This document shows, one piece after another, positions 18,351 to 27,630 of a stretch of 32,030 bases of DNA. The stretch covers positions 28,205 through 60,234 of the forward strand of contig JAUNJF010000021.1 in the NCBI GenBank assembly GCA_030533405.1, given 5' to 3'. Numbering within the stretch: the stretch's first letter is position 1; each line of letters begins with the position of its first letter. This stretch comes from Eubacteriales bacterium. GTDB taxonomy: Bacteria; Bacillota; Clostridia; Lachnospirales; Lachnospiraceae. The notes under the pieces were generated by a model. That model did no database searches and was not told the origin of the DNA. It saw only the letters and a list, made by a program, of their open reading frames with translations. A program made the translations under genes and the position numbers.

Positions 18351-20861
18351 TTACGCCTCCTCTTCTTTTTTCACCGATTCTTCAGGCTTTGTATTCATGA
18401 TTCTGTACGTCTTTGTATCTGTAGGATATTTATCTACAAACGGAATAACCACATTATCAAAAAGAATAAGTCCCGAACCAGGTTCAGAGTTGGTTACATG
18501 TGCAAGCTGCTTTTCTGAAATCCCAAGCTTGTCAGCCAAAATATGCTGGTCCTTGGCATTCTGATTCAATAAATAAACAAAGTCAGAGTTACCAAGAATT
18601 CCCTCGATTTCCTCTGACCTTAAAAAGTCACCTACATTCTGAGTTAAGCCTGTTGGAATACCACCCCATTTACGGAATCTCTTCCAAATTTCAACTGAGT
18701 AAATAGCTGTCTGCTTTTCCTTAAGAAGTAAGTGAAACTCATCACAATAGTATCTGGTTGCTATCTTTCTTTCACGGTTCATTGATACTCTGTTCCAAAC
18801 CGCATCCTGTACAATCAACATTCCAAGTTCTTTAAGCTGATTACCAAGATCCCTGATATCAAAACACATGATTCTGTTCTGACTATCAACATTGGTTCTG
18901 TGATTGAAATAATTCTGTGAACCATGAACATACAATACTAATGAATTGGCAATTCTCTCTGCCTTTGGATTCTTATGTGCCAAAAGCGCATCATATAAAT
19001 CTTCAAGCAAAGGCATATTTTCAGGCACCGGATTATCAAAGTATTTATCATAAATATGTCTGATACATTCATCAATGATACCCTTTTCATCATTCTCAAG
19101 ACCTTCCTTGCCACCTGCAATCAAATCGCAAAGTGTAATCAGAAAGTCTGATTTTAACTTAAGCGCTTCCTTATCATCCTTATGACTAATCTGGATATCC
19201 ATTGGATTTAAGAAGTCCTTTGAATTAGTTGCCAGTCTTACTACCTGACCATGAAGTGCCTGCACCAGTGGAAAATACTCTCCCTCTGGATCACAGATAA
19301 CTACATCATCCCTAGTCTGTAAGAATGAAGATAATATCTCGCGCTTGGCACTAAATGATTTACCAGAACCAGGCGTACCAAGGATAACTCCGTTTGGCGT
19401 TCTAAGCTTCTTTCTGTCTGCCATGATCATATTGTTGCTGAGTGCATTTAATCCGTAATAGATAGCCGGACTTGGCATAAATAATTCCTGCGTACAGAAT
19501 GGAACCAGTATAGCTGTGCTCTTTGTTGTAAGCACACGCTCAATTCCTGTCTCATTGCATCCTATAGGTGCTGATGCCATAAGCCCATGCTCCTGCAGAT
19601 ACTGTAATGGTCTTAAGTTGCAATTCGCCTGCTGGATAATACCGGATACTCTCTGCTGAAGAGCTTCCATCTTTTTCTTTGTCTCACCATAAGTTGTTAT
19701 AAGAAATGTCATCTTAATAATCTTCTGATTTGAACTGTTAAGGTCATCCAAAAGCTCCAGTGTATCCTTCTCATATGTAATAATATCCGTTGGAAGGATA
19801 TCCATATCATAGCCACTTCTTACAGCTTTCTTCTGTTCCTCAATCTTCATCTTCTGAATATTGGTAAGCGCACCCTTAAGCATCTTAATTGCCTTTACAG
19901 GATCCATTGTCTGCATGTGCATTGTAACCGTGAGATTATCATCTATATCAAGTAATCTCTTCAAAAGCTCATCGCTGAACCTTGGTGCAATAATATCAAG
20001 GTAATGCACACATCCAAACATCTTTCCTGATCTGAACCTGTTAGGATATCTGAAATCAAATCCCGGTGGAGCCACATAATCTTTTACGCTTTTTCCGGAC
20101 TCAGATAATTCCTTAAATGAAAAATGGAAAGGTTCCAAACTTCCCTGGTTAAAATACTCATGGAGTACACGAAGTCTTTCCTTTCCATCAAGTGAATGCG
20201 CATTGGTTCCCATTGCGTTCAGGTTTCTGATTACATCTTTTTCAATGTTCATAAGCTTTGCTCTGGCTTCTTTTAGATCCGCTGCATCAATGCCAAATAC
20301 AAAATACTTTGACTTGATAATACCGTTGGTACCCTTTGCTGACTGTTTCTTAAGCATCTGCGAATACTCTTCACGAATATCATCAAATGCGTCTCCCTGC
20401 AGTGGAATATCAAGCTGCGCTGCAAGCTCTTCTTCACTTACCCTTCTGTTAAATAGGAACAGCTGGAACTGTACGCTTGGATCAAAATAGTTAATCAGTT
20501 TGGAATAATCTTCCAGTATTGTTCCCTGGTCCTCAATCTCCAGAAGGTCATAATTAATATCATAAAATTCCACCATCTTTGAATAATGTTTTGCTGACAC
20601 CTTACAGATGCCATCCTTATACATCTTTTCAAATGTAATAGTTTTCTGTGCTGTATCTGGAGTCTTACTTTTACTGTCCGTTCCAGTCATTTCCTTCTTC
20701 AGGTTTTTAATCTTAAGTTGTAATAATAAACGGTCTATCAATGCCTTAATCTTTGCAATGATTCCGTTTTCTGTTGATTTAGCGGCAGTAGTTTCAGCTT
20801 TCCCAGAAGTCTTCGCCTTAGCTGATTTCTTCTTTTCTACCGCCTCTTGCTTTTTCTTCAA
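18351..20861 (-). CDS. VirB4-like conjugation ATPase
   Basis: This 836-residue ATPase energises the type IV secretion channel at the membrane. The Walker A motif GTPGSGKS is near residue 495, and the Walker B region YYCDEFHLLL is near 704, followed by a QNV sensor segment. The N-terminal domain (80-450) is of the VirB4/TraC type. The first 60 residues are Lys/Ala-rich and probably disordered. The start is TTG, chosen because AGGAAGGAGG lies 9 nt upstream. The coding region overlaps the PrgI gene by 44 bp, which implies translational coupling. Length is as expected for this family. Confidence 0.95.
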   Translation of the reverse strand: MKKKQEAVEKKKSAKAKTSGKAETTAAKSTENGIIAKIKALIDRLLLQLKIKNLKKEMTGTDSKSKTPDTAQKTITFEKMYKDGICKVSAKHYSKMVEFYDINYDLLEIEDQGTILEDYSKLINYFDPSVQFQLFLFNRRVSEEELAAQLDIPLQGDAFDDIREEYSQMLKKQSAKGTNGIIKSKYFVFGIDAADLKEARAKLMNIEKDVIRNLNAMGTNAHSLDGKERLRVLHEYFNQGSLEPFHFSFKELSESGKSVKDYVAPPGFDFRYPNRFRSGKMFGCVHYLDIIAPRFSDELLKRLLDIDDNLTVTMHMQTMDPVKAIKMLKGALTNIQKMKIEEQKKAVRSGYDMDILPTDIITYEKDTLELLDDLNSSNQKIIKMTFLITTYGETKKKMEALQQRVSGIIQQANCNLRPLQYLQEHGLMASAPIGCNETGIERVLTTKSTAILVPFCTQELFMPSPAIYYGLNALSNNMIMADRKKLRTPNGVILGTPGSGKSFSAKREILSSFLQTRDDVVICDPEGEYFPLVQALHGQVVRLATNSKDFLNPMDIQISHKDDKEALKLKSDFLITLCDLIAGGKEGLENDEKGIIDECIRHIYDKYFDNPVPENMPLLEDLYDALLAHKNPKAERIANSLVLYVHGSQNYFNHRTNVDSQNRIMCFDIRDLGNQLKELGMLIVQDAVWNRVSMNRERKIATRYYCDEFHLLLKEKQTAIYSVEIWKRFRKWGGIPTGLTQNVGDFLRSEEIEGILGNSDFVYLLNQNAKDQHILADKLGISEKQLAHVTNSEPGSGLILFDNVVIPFVDKYPTDTKTYRIMNTKPEESVKKEEEA

Positions 20862-21216
20862 GGTAGTGAACCTCCTTCCTTAAACGTTCCTTGTCCTCCA
20901 GCTTTGCATATAAATTTTCTGATTTATATGGACGAATTCCTGGCGTTAAGAATTTCTGTCTGATCATAAATTTCAGTATCTTTTCCGCCGGAAATCCATC
21001 CTTTGAATACATTGCAAAGAAGAAGAACGGCATTGCCACAACCATAAGAAGCAATGCTGATGCGCTGGTACCAAGAGAGTTCTTTGTAAGAAAATATATT
21101 GGTCCTGCTGTCAGAATTGCTCCCGAGAAACATATAATCTGCCTCTTCGTAAGGTTTAAGGCTACTTTTGTTTTGATGCCGGATAAATCTTTCGGCACCG
21201 CTACTGATATTGCCAT
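20818..21216 (-). CDS. PrgI family protein (VirB3-like)
   Basis: This 132-residue membrane protein opens MAISVAVPKDLSGIKTKV, the typical PrgI start. Two membrane helices follow (about 28-45 and 52-72), then a basic, amphipathic C-terminal half. PrgI proteins take the place of VirB3 next to VirB4 in Gram-positive conjugation systems. GAGAGGAG precedes the ATG. The gene lies 14 bp after the VirB6-like gene and overlaps virB4. Confidence 0.92.
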   Translation of the reverse strand: MAISVAVPKDLSGIKTKVALNLTKRQIICFSGAILTAGPIYFLTKNSLGTSASALLLMVVAMPFFFFAMYSKDGFPAEKILKFMIRQKFLTPGIRPYKSENLYAKLEDKERLRKEVHYLEEKARGGRKEEIS

Positions 21217-21230
21217 AAGATTCTCCTCTC

Positions 21231-22103
21231 TTAGTGTGAATTCCAGATGGATTTTGCAAGGTTTCCTGTCTTAAATAATGAGAAGCACAGGATGACTGTA
21301 TATGCCATTACACCCCAAAGTGCGGAATGTAAATTACTTGCTACTGCCACTGAGCTAACCAGTACAGCATAGATTCCTACGCATACCATAATGAAAAATC
21401 CCTGGAATGCCAGGGCACATAAGCCCTTAAAATAATTTGTTCCAATTGAACCCCACTCCCTGTTTGCAACTGTTGCACATGGTACCGGGGCTACCGAAAT
21501 GTAAAGGTATATTTCCACCATTCGGCCATATAATACGACGGTGATGAGGACCGACATGATCTTCATACACATGCTTACTATCATGGTTTCCATTCCGAGT
21601 CCTACCAGATCTCCAATACTCATTGTCGATAACTGGCTGTTAAACATACTCTGAATTGTCGTACCCACATTTAAGCTTGTGGAACCTGTAATTGCAGCTC
21701 CTGCCTGTGTAACAATGTGGGTTCCAACATCAAATACTGCCAGAACAATGTCGAATGTTTTTGACAGGAGCATGACAGCGATACATGCCTTCATAAAGAA
21801 TCTTATGAAGACAGAGGTATCAAATTCATGCATGTTATTTTTATCTATGATCATGCTTATCAGTTCATATACAAGCACAAAACTTATTATCATGCCCGCT
21901 ATGGGAATCATGACATTATCTGAAAGCGTTTTGATCATATTGAATATTCCTGCGTTCCATGTACTGGGTGACTGGCCAACCTCAGTAGCTATCGTGCCTA
22001 CCTTGTCATTGACATCAGTAAACATGGTCTCTAAATTGGTTAGCACCCACCCCTGAAGCATTTCCTTTATAAACTCGGTAATCTTATCTATGATTCCGTC
22101 CAT
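21231..22103 (-). CDS. VirB6/TrbL-like channel protein (CD1112 family)
   Basis: This 290-residue polytopic membrane protein has about six hydrophobic segments (near 64-85, 104-125, 175-200, 225-245, 250-270 and the C-terminus). A central loop with Gly/Thr/Ser residues (ITGSTSLNVGTTI) resembles VirB6/TrbL proteins of clostridial ICEs. It should form part of the inner-membrane translocation pore. There is no clear ribosome-binding site; the ATG lies 6 bp after the Maff2 stop, so translation probably depends on coupling. Confidence 0.88.
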   Translation of the reverse strand: MDGIIDKITEFIKEMLQGWVLTNLETMFTDVNDKVGTIATEVGQSPSTWNAGIFNMIKTLSDNVMIPIAGMIISFVLVYELISMIIDKNNMHEFDTSVFIRFFMKACIAVMLLSKTFDIVLAVFDVGTHIVTQAGAAITGSTSLNVGTTIQSMFNSQLSTMSIGDLVGLGMETMIVSMCMKIMSVLITVVLYGRMVEIYLYISVAPVPCATVANREWGSIGTNYFKGLCALAFQGFFIMVCVGIYAVLVSSVAVASNLHSALWGVMAYTVILCFSLFKTGNLAKSIWNSH

Positions 22104-22109
22104 TTAATC

Positions 22110-22325
22110 TTATGAGAACAATGTGCTAAGCTGAGGGATCACCGTCTGAGCCACAATAATAATTCCTCCACCTGACATGAGCTGCTTGATTCCCTGTGAC
22201 TTTGCACCAGGGTTATCATTACCATAACCTTCGAGAAGATTGATAACTCCCCATACACCTACACCTGCTCCGATTGCTGTTACTACGGTCTTAAGACCAG
22301 TTACTGCTGTTGTAAAAAATGCCAT
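22110..22325 (-). CDS. Maff2 family small membrane protein
   Basis: This 71-residue protein starts MAFFTTAVTGLK, chosen because GGAGG lies 8 nt upstream; an ATG five codons earlier would place the ribosome-binding site inside the gene. It matches the Maff2 family of mobile-element proteins. Two hydrophobic segments (about 8-28 and 47-65) are separated by a short polar loop (EGYGNDNPGAKSQG). Size, topology and position before VirB6-like and VirB3-like genes resemble a VirB2-type pilin subunit, but that equivalence is inference. Confidence 0.85.
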   Translation of the reverse strand: MAFFTTAVTGLKTVVTAIGAGVGVWGVINLLEGYGNDNPGAKSQGIKQLMSGGGIIIVAQTVIPQLSTLFS

Positions 22326-22425
22326 TTCTTTTTCCTCCAAAAATTGATTGATTTGTTATATGCCTTTTTAACTGTTTCTCCATTCACTGGCAGTCTCCCG
22401 GTGACATAGAAAAAGACACATGCTT

Positions 22426-22448
22426 CTTATGGACACTGTGTCCTTAAG
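22426..22448. repeat. Dispersed palindrome, copy 2
   Basis: The core GGACACTGTGTCC is flanked by CTTAT and TTAAG, giving near-symmetric 11-bp arms with one mismatch. It lies in the 216-bp gap between the coupling-protein gene and the Maff2 gene, about 100 bp before the Maff2 start. The 18-mer CTTATGGACACTGTGTCC recurs exactly, on the other strand, at 28455-28472. Confidence 0.8.
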
Positions 22449-22492
22449 TGCTGTGCCTCCAACGGGTACAATATTTAGTTTTTTAATTGTTC

Positions 22493-22527
22493 TCTGATGA
22501 TAGGGAAGCTGCACTGCAGCCATCAGA
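22493..22527 (-). terminator. Stem-loop after the coupling-protein gene
   Basis: Arms TCTGATG and CATCAGA enclose an inner 13-bp palindrome, GCTGCACTGCAGC. The structure begins about 14 nt after the VirD4 stop codon. There is no T-run directly after it on the minus strand, so it may protect or process mRNA and not end transcription. The rest of this gap shows no convincing promoter. Confidence 0.45.
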
Positions 22528-22541
22528 TAATTTATAAGGAT

Positions 22542-23593
22542 TTACTCCTTAATCTCACCTGCGTCGAATACTTCATCAATTACCTGTTCCTTTTTCATTT
22601 TCATGGTTCCAGGTTTTAACGATTTCAGATATTTTTCGACATCAAATGTATTCTTGCTGTCGTAATCGGATAAGTACTTATACTGCTTATGCCTGGTTAT
22701 ATCAAACTTATCTGAGAAAAATGGTCTCACACCTCTTACCTGCATAATGCATTTTCCACCATCCATGACAGCTATCTCATCCTGGCTCATAAGCTCTTTT
22801 CCTGTCTTCTGATAATTCATACCATAGGACTGAGTTGTACCTCTGGTATCAGAAGTGTTATAAAGATCAATTGTTTCCTTACCAAGGATTTCTGCCATTT
22901 CTTTAAGAGTCGTTTTCTCTTTTCCACCTAAAAACAGGGTTGTGTCGCAGTTTCCTTCGATAGTATCTGCATTGTCTTTATAAATAGCTTTAAGCTGGGA
23001 TTTCGATTGCAAAATAATAGAAGCCGATATTTCACGCGATCTTATAGTCGCAATCAGCTTCTCGAAATTTGGAATCTGTCCGATATTCGCAAACTCATCT
23101 AAGAGACAACGAACATGAATCGGCAGTCTTCCACCATATACATCATCTGCTTTATCACACAGAAGATTGAATAACTGAGTGTACATGATACTAACAAGGA
23201 AATTAAATGTAGCATCTGTATCACTGATAATTACAAACATTGCTGTTTTCTGTTCGCCAAGAGTATCAAGTTCCAACTCATCATATGCTGTAAGGTCTCT
23301 AAGCTCTCTGATATCAAATGGAGCAAGCCTTGCACCACATGAAATTAAAATACTTTTTGCTGTCTTGCCGGCAGCTAATTTATATTTTGCATATTGGCGT
23401 ACAGCAAAGTGCGTTGGATCCTCAGCAGCAAGCTCTTCAAACAAAAGATCTACTGCATTTTTGAACTCTTCATCATCTTCTCTGGCTTCACTGGCATCAA
23501 TTAAATCAATGAGCATTGAGAAGTTCTGTTCCTCTTCAGGAGCTTCATACCATATGTACGCAATAAGCGCTGTATAGTACAGTTTTTCGGCTT
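22542..23593 (-). CDS. VirD4/TraG coupling protein, exon 2 (C-terminal part)
   Basis: This is the 3' exon of the coupling protein. It opens within the codons for KAEKLYYTALIAYIWYEAP and continues to the Walker B region CLLDEFANIGQIPNFEKL (about residue 424 of the joined protein) and the QSKSQL sensor stretch. Joined to exon 1 (26330-27125), it gives 1848 nt, 615 codons plus stop, with the expected family sequence across the join (FWV-KAEK). An ATG at 23516 could start an N-truncated product, but it has no ribosome-binding site and would lack Walker A. VirD4 proteins are hexameric ATPases that hand relaxase-bound DNA to the channel. Confidence 0.92.
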
Positions 23594-23642
23594 ATGACAA
23601 TAGGTAAGACTTTGAAGTTATCTCCGTCTTTTCCCCTGTCCC

Positions 23643-23676
23643 ACACCGGACATGCGACTTTCACCGCATCCGGCGT
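23643..23676 (-). ncRNA. Group II intron domain V
   Basis: This is a 34-nt hairpin with outer arms ACGCCGG and CCGGTGT, upper stem GCGGT/GTCGC and a GAAA tetraloop. It lies 48 nt before the intron 3' end. The catalytic-triad position reads CGC where many introns have AGC. Domain V is the most conserved part of the ribozyme, and its presence supports a splicing-competent intron. Confidence 0.85.
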
Positions 23677-23725
23677 TCCATCGATTGTCTTCACAAGCAT
23701 TTAATCAATCACCATTTATTACGCA

Positions 23726-25633
23726 TTAATCTATTGCAGATAGATTCGCCTGCTTTCGCAGACTATTAATTTTTACTAACATTTTATTTGTTATCTCAAG
23801 AGATTGTGATGTGGCTTTTAATATCTGTTGCGATGTTTCCTGCAACAGAGGCATATACCTTTTGTGAATCAGAATCATATTTTTGTAGCGCTCCTCACCA
23901 CCATTATCTTTTGGTTTCTTCAACCAACCTACGATATCAGATGCACTCTGAAACTCTTCTCCACTGATTGCACATTTTCCATGCTGTGCAGAATAAAGTG
24001 AAATCCTGCTATCCATGTATTCTGTGCTTCGACCGTTTGACACTTGCTCTCTTAATTCTCTTAACAAAAATACATTAAGGTTTAGATTGCTATGTATAAG
24101 TGCCCTTCCTTCGGCTGTGTAGCTACATACAGCCGACCTTTTAGCCATTGGTATTTTGTTTTTGATATAGGCTATCGGATAAATCATTTGGTCTATTCCT
24201 GCAACATATCTAATCATTTTGGAATTTCCAAACCGTTCTTTTTCTGCTTGGGTAATAGTTCCACCCTCGCGTTTAAGCTGACAGCCCTTTTCTGTATTAA
24301 GCCTGTTGGTTAATACCGTCATAACTCGTCTATGTATGTCCCTGCAATCAATACTGATACAGGTTGCAAGCTGATAATAATTCTGTATTCCAAGAACCAT
24401 TGAATTGAATAACTGAATTTCTCCAAGGCATGTTTTCTTTTCTCTTGGTCTAGCTATATTTTTAGCTTGCTCCACTAACTTGTCTGTTTCAATTTTAACC
24501 TTTTTGTCACAGATTGCTGATTGTACAATATATTTATGGTGCTTTGGTCTTACCCTAATCTTGAACCCTAAAAACTCCGACCACCTCTTACGAGTATTAA
24601 CAATCCTTGTCTTTTCGGGTGAAACCTCAAGTTTTAACCTCTCTTCAATCCACTTTGTAACAGCTTCTTTTGTCTTTATTGCATCTTCTTTGGTCTTACA
24701 GAATATCCTAAAATCATCAGCATATCTTACAATATGCATTTCCTTTAGCTCCGTATTCTTCATAAGCCTGTAACCATCGCTCTTGTCAAATACTTCTGTC
24801 TTTCCTATTATTCGATGTCTGCCTCTGCTAGTTGCAACGTGGTGTTCTTCCCATTGGCTAGCAACCCACCAATCAAGTTCATTAAGTACGATATTTGCTA
24901 GTAGCGGTGAAATGATACCGCCCTGCGGTGTTCCCTTGTCTGGTATTACAGTAGAACCGTCTGGCATCCGTATGGGTGCTGTCAGTATTCTCTTTATTAC
25001 AAAAATCAACTGTTTGTCCTGTATTCCAAGCGACCATATCTGCTTCATTAACTTACTATGATTTACATTATCAAAGAATCCTTTGATATCGAATTCTATA
25101 ACATAGTGCATGTTCATCATTTGAAGCATGGTATAAGTTCTGTTAATGGCATGTTCAACCGAACGGTTAGGACGAAAGCCATAGCTGTGATTGTAAAACT
25201 TTGCTTCGCATATGGGCTCTAATATTTGTTTAATGCATTGTTGTATAAGCCTGTCCCATATACATGGAATACCTAACGGACGCGTCTTTCCGTTTGGTTT
25301 CGGGATATCCTTTCGCCGTACAGGTTTTGGTCTGTACCCATGATTGCTCCCTGTGACTATAAACCTCACTTTCTCGATAACTTCTTCGGGTGTTTTTCTC
25401 CCGATGTCAGTAATGTTTTTGTTATCTGTTCCTGCCGTGTAGCTTCCCCCATTAGCCTTTATGTTTCTATAGGCTAACAAAATGTTATCGCGTGAAAGAA
25501 TCAAACTCATAAGATTACTGAAGTTCTCTCCATTCTTGCTCTTCTGATAAAGTTCATCAAAAGTTTGTTGCATGCCGTAGTATTCTGCATGTCTTAGGTC
25601 TTCTACACATAGACTTTTGTCTTTCTTTGGCAT
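23726..25633 (-). CDS. ltrA: Group II intron reverse transcriptase/maturase
   Basis: This is a 635-residue LtrA-type protein. The reverse-transcriptase domain spans about 50-400 with PLGIPCIWDRLIQQ, FNHSYGFRP-like FYNHSYGFRPNRS, TPQGGIISPLLANI and the catalytic YADD at 304-307. The maturase X domain follows (about 410-520). The C-terminal HNH zone (from CAISGEE near 555) is degenerate: one Cys remains and the usual His-His is replaced by VGWLKKP, though NGGEE and NMILIHKRY survive. AAAGGAGGTGAT precedes the ATG. The protein should help the host intron splice and, with weaker or no second-strand cleavage, retrohome. Confidence 0.95.
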   Translation of the reverse strand: MPKKDKSLCVEDLRHAEYYGMQQTFDELYQKSKNGENFSNLMSLILSRDNILLAYRNIKANGGSYTAGTDNKNITDIGRKTPEEVIEKVRFIVTGSNHGYRPKPVRRKDIPKPNGKTRPLGIPCIWDRLIQQCIKQILEPICEAKFYNHSYGFRPNRSVEHAINRTYTMLQMMNMHYVIEFDIKGFFDNVNHSKLMKQIWSLGIQDKQLIFVIKRILTAPIRMPDGSTVIPDKGTPQGGIISPLLANIVLNELDWWVASQWEEHHVATSRGRHRIIGKTEVFDKSDGYRLMKNTELKEMHIVRYADDFRIFCKTKEDAIKTKEAVTKWIEERLKLEVSPEKTRIVNTRKRWSEFLGFKIRVRPKHHKYIVQSAICDKKVKIETDKLVEQAKNIARPREKKTCLGEIQLFNSMVLGIQNYYQLATCISIDCRDIHRRVMTVLTNRLNTEKGCQLKREGGTITQAEKERFGNSKMIRYVAGIDQMIYPIAYIKNKIPMAKRSAVCSYTAEGRALIHSNLNLNVFLLRELREQVSNGRSTEYMDSRISLYSAQHGKCAISGEEFQSASDIVGWLKKPKDNGGEERYKNMILIHKRYMPLLQETSQQILKATSQSLEITNKMLVKINSLRKQANLSAID

Positions 25634-26329
25634 AAGGCATCACCTCCTTTTGAAGTGACCCTTTTGGTCTTACTCGAATCCTTATTATAGATTGAATAAT
25701 GCCTGTTTATTTCAACCGACTTGAGGCCATTCCTCCTTTTCCCATTACAGGAAATATCACAAGTTCGACCTCTACTTTTCAGCACCGATTAATCCGCTTA
25801 TTATTCTTCGTCGGAATATCCCATAGGGACTCGATACCTTTCCTTGTTCCGATAATTCTATCTGTGCATATATTTTTAGGTTTCTGCTATAGTCCTGCTA
25901 GCTTGGTAATGCCTGTAACTTCACATGGTCGTTCGTAGGGCAAATTTCTACTAAACCACACTAGCTATGCTTAAACATACCCATACATTTCTATATGGTC
26001 TTCTTCTAGAACCGTACATTCGCAGATTCGTCAGTATCCCCGCCAAGGCATACATTCTAACCATGAATATTTTATAGAATCTTGGTCTATAGGTAACATA
26101 CCTCACCGCTGAGGCACTTTCGGAATCCTTTGGCAGGATTCTACGGTTACTCTCGACCGTTGTCACGGAACTCCACACCCCAGCCATTACAGCTGACGCA
26201 TGTCCGTCAAGACTAGGCGTTTCAAGGCGTTACCCTATCATTCCACCTATCGAATTATCAGTTCACAGACTGAAATATTAAATTTTCACGCTGTGCGCAG
26301 ACTTTTTACCGCCTGCGAACAAGTCGTAC

Positions 26330-27125
26330 TGACCCAGAAATCTTCCGTGGCCTGTGCGCCTTCTCCCTTAGTATTAACAATGATCGTATTTACTAACTTT
26401 AATATGTCCTTTTCACTTCTGATATAAGCAAAAGGATTGTAATGATTTGACTTTGTAAAGTTGATAGTATTCAGCACTTTGATACGGTATCCGTTGTCAA
26501 AAAGCAGCTTACCAACTTCTAACAAAATCGTTCCTTTCGGATCAGTACACACATACGAACTGTGCATCTGCATTATGTTAGGCTTAACAAAGAATCTTGT
26601 CTTACCTGAACCAGAACCACCTATAATTAACACATTTTTATTACGCGCATATTTAGGTGAACTCGGTCTTCCGTTCATCTGCAGTCTTTCTGTCTGTGTA
26701 AGAAGAATGTTATTTTCAAAATTTTCCTTGTCCATATATGGTTCAATATCCTTAGGTGTTCCCCATCTGGCTGAACCATACTCTTCACCATGTCTGAACT
26801 TCTTGGCATTCTTTGCCTTAAAATATACTATCAGCCTCATACCAACACCAAATGCCACTCCTATAAGTAAATCCATAGGATGAAAACTCGGCATTGGATT
26901 CTGAAATGCTGCATTACTTGCCAGGGAATCCATCAACCGGTTTAAGGTATCAGAACCTTCCGTGATACGATATCCATAATAAAACTTATCTGCCACATAT
27001 CCAAAGATGGCATATGGCAGTACCTTAAGAATGACCCTCTTTGGTTCCAGGGATTTGGTCTTACTCTTAATTGTCTTTGGGATATTCTTTAGATCCTTGG
27101 TAATGCCTTGAATGATATTACCCAT
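26330..27125 (-). CDS. VirD4/TraG coupling protein, exon 1 (N-terminal part)
   Basis: This 5' exon encodes residues 1-265 plus one base. Two membrane helices (about 32-50 and 85-103) anchor the protein. SARWGTPKDI and then Walker A GGSGSGKT (near 170) follow. Family sequence continues to ATEDFWV, where the group II intron begins; without splicing the frame runs into the intron and stops after 14 foreign codons at 26286. The start overlaps the stop of the PcfB gene by one base (TAATG), as in related elements. Confidence 0.93.
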
Positions 27126-27619
27126 TAAAGGCTCTGACCTCTGCTTTTCTGTTTATCCCTGGTTCTTTCTCGATTTTTATTCTGAGCCACAGTCTTTGCA
27201 AAATTCTTAAGCTTCTGCCTGACTGAAACTTTGGCTTTCTGTTTCTCATTTACTTTTACAAATTCCTTAAAAGCCTGAGATAAAACATCGGTATCCTTTG
27301 CCTTGAAAAATACCATGTACTTAGGTGGTTCAACTGTCTTATCTTTCTTAACTGCAAAATCCACATTGTACTTCTTGGCAACCTTTTCAAAGGCTTTAAT
27401 ATTATTATCATTCACTTCTATGGAAGTTGCTCCTTGCCCTTGTCCTACAAGCTCTGTAAGCTTCATTTTGCCATGCTTAGGTTCTGCAGGACCTTTCTGC
27501 TGTCTGCTATCAAGATATGCTTTCATAGCCTTTGCAAGAACATCCTTTGTGAGTCTGGCAGCACGAAATGTAAGAGCAACTGTCTTAGAAGTGACCTCAT
27601 GATTTAATTCATCATTCAT
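27125..27619 (-). CDS. PcfB family protein (DUF3801)
   Basis: This 164-residue protein begins MNDELNHEVTSKTVALTFRAARLT, typical of PcfB/DUF3801. PcfB of enterococcal plasmid pCF10 is a substrate adaptor near the coupling protein PcfC. A globular domain covers about residues 10-128, followed by a basic tail with SVRQKLKNFAKTVAQNK from residue 132. AAGGAGGGAG precedes the ATG, and the stop overlaps virD4. The tail resembles those of two other proteins in the window. Confidence 0.9.
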   Translation of the reverse strand: MNDELNHEVTSKTVALTFRAARLTKDVLAKAMKAYLDSRQQKGPAEPKHGKMKLTELVGQGQGATSIEVNDNNIKAFEKVAKKYNVDFAVKKDKTVEPPKYMVFFKAKDTDVLSQAFKEFVKVNEKQKAKVSVRQKLKNFAKTVAQNKNRERTRDKQKSRGQSL

Positions 27620-27630
27620 GAACTCCCTCC

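Larger units (their letters stand above)
23594..26329 (-). mobile_element. Group II intron inserted in the coupling-protein gene
   Basis: This is a 2736-bp intron on the coding strand of virD4. Boundaries were set by restoring the reading frame and the family sequence: exon 1 ends TTCTGGGTCA, the intron starts GTACGACTTG and ends TTGTCAT, and exon 2 starts AAGCCGAAAAA. A 34-nt domain V and a domain VI-like stem with a candidate branch A (CCTA) precede the 3' end. The first about 700 nt (25634-26329) hold no gene and should fold as domains I-III; the maturase lies in domain IV. The 5' end, GTACG, departs from the usual GTGYG, so the 5' boundary could be off by a few bases, though the frame supports it. 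Confidence 0.9.

Noticed and set aside
22326-22420. Possible 17-codon leader peptide before Maff2 (ATG near 22422 on the minus strand).
   Set aside because: No ribosome-binding site and no codon pattern that suggests attenuation.
23517-23593. ATG at 23516 considered the start of an independent gene.
   Set aside because: Family sequence (YTALIAYIWYEAPEEEQNF) continues upstream of it to the intron boundary, and there is no ribosome-binding site.
22542-27125. Coupling-protein gene considered a pseudogene broken by insertion.
   Set aside because: Exon join restores frame and family sequence exactly, and domain V and the maturase look intact, so splicing is the better explanation.
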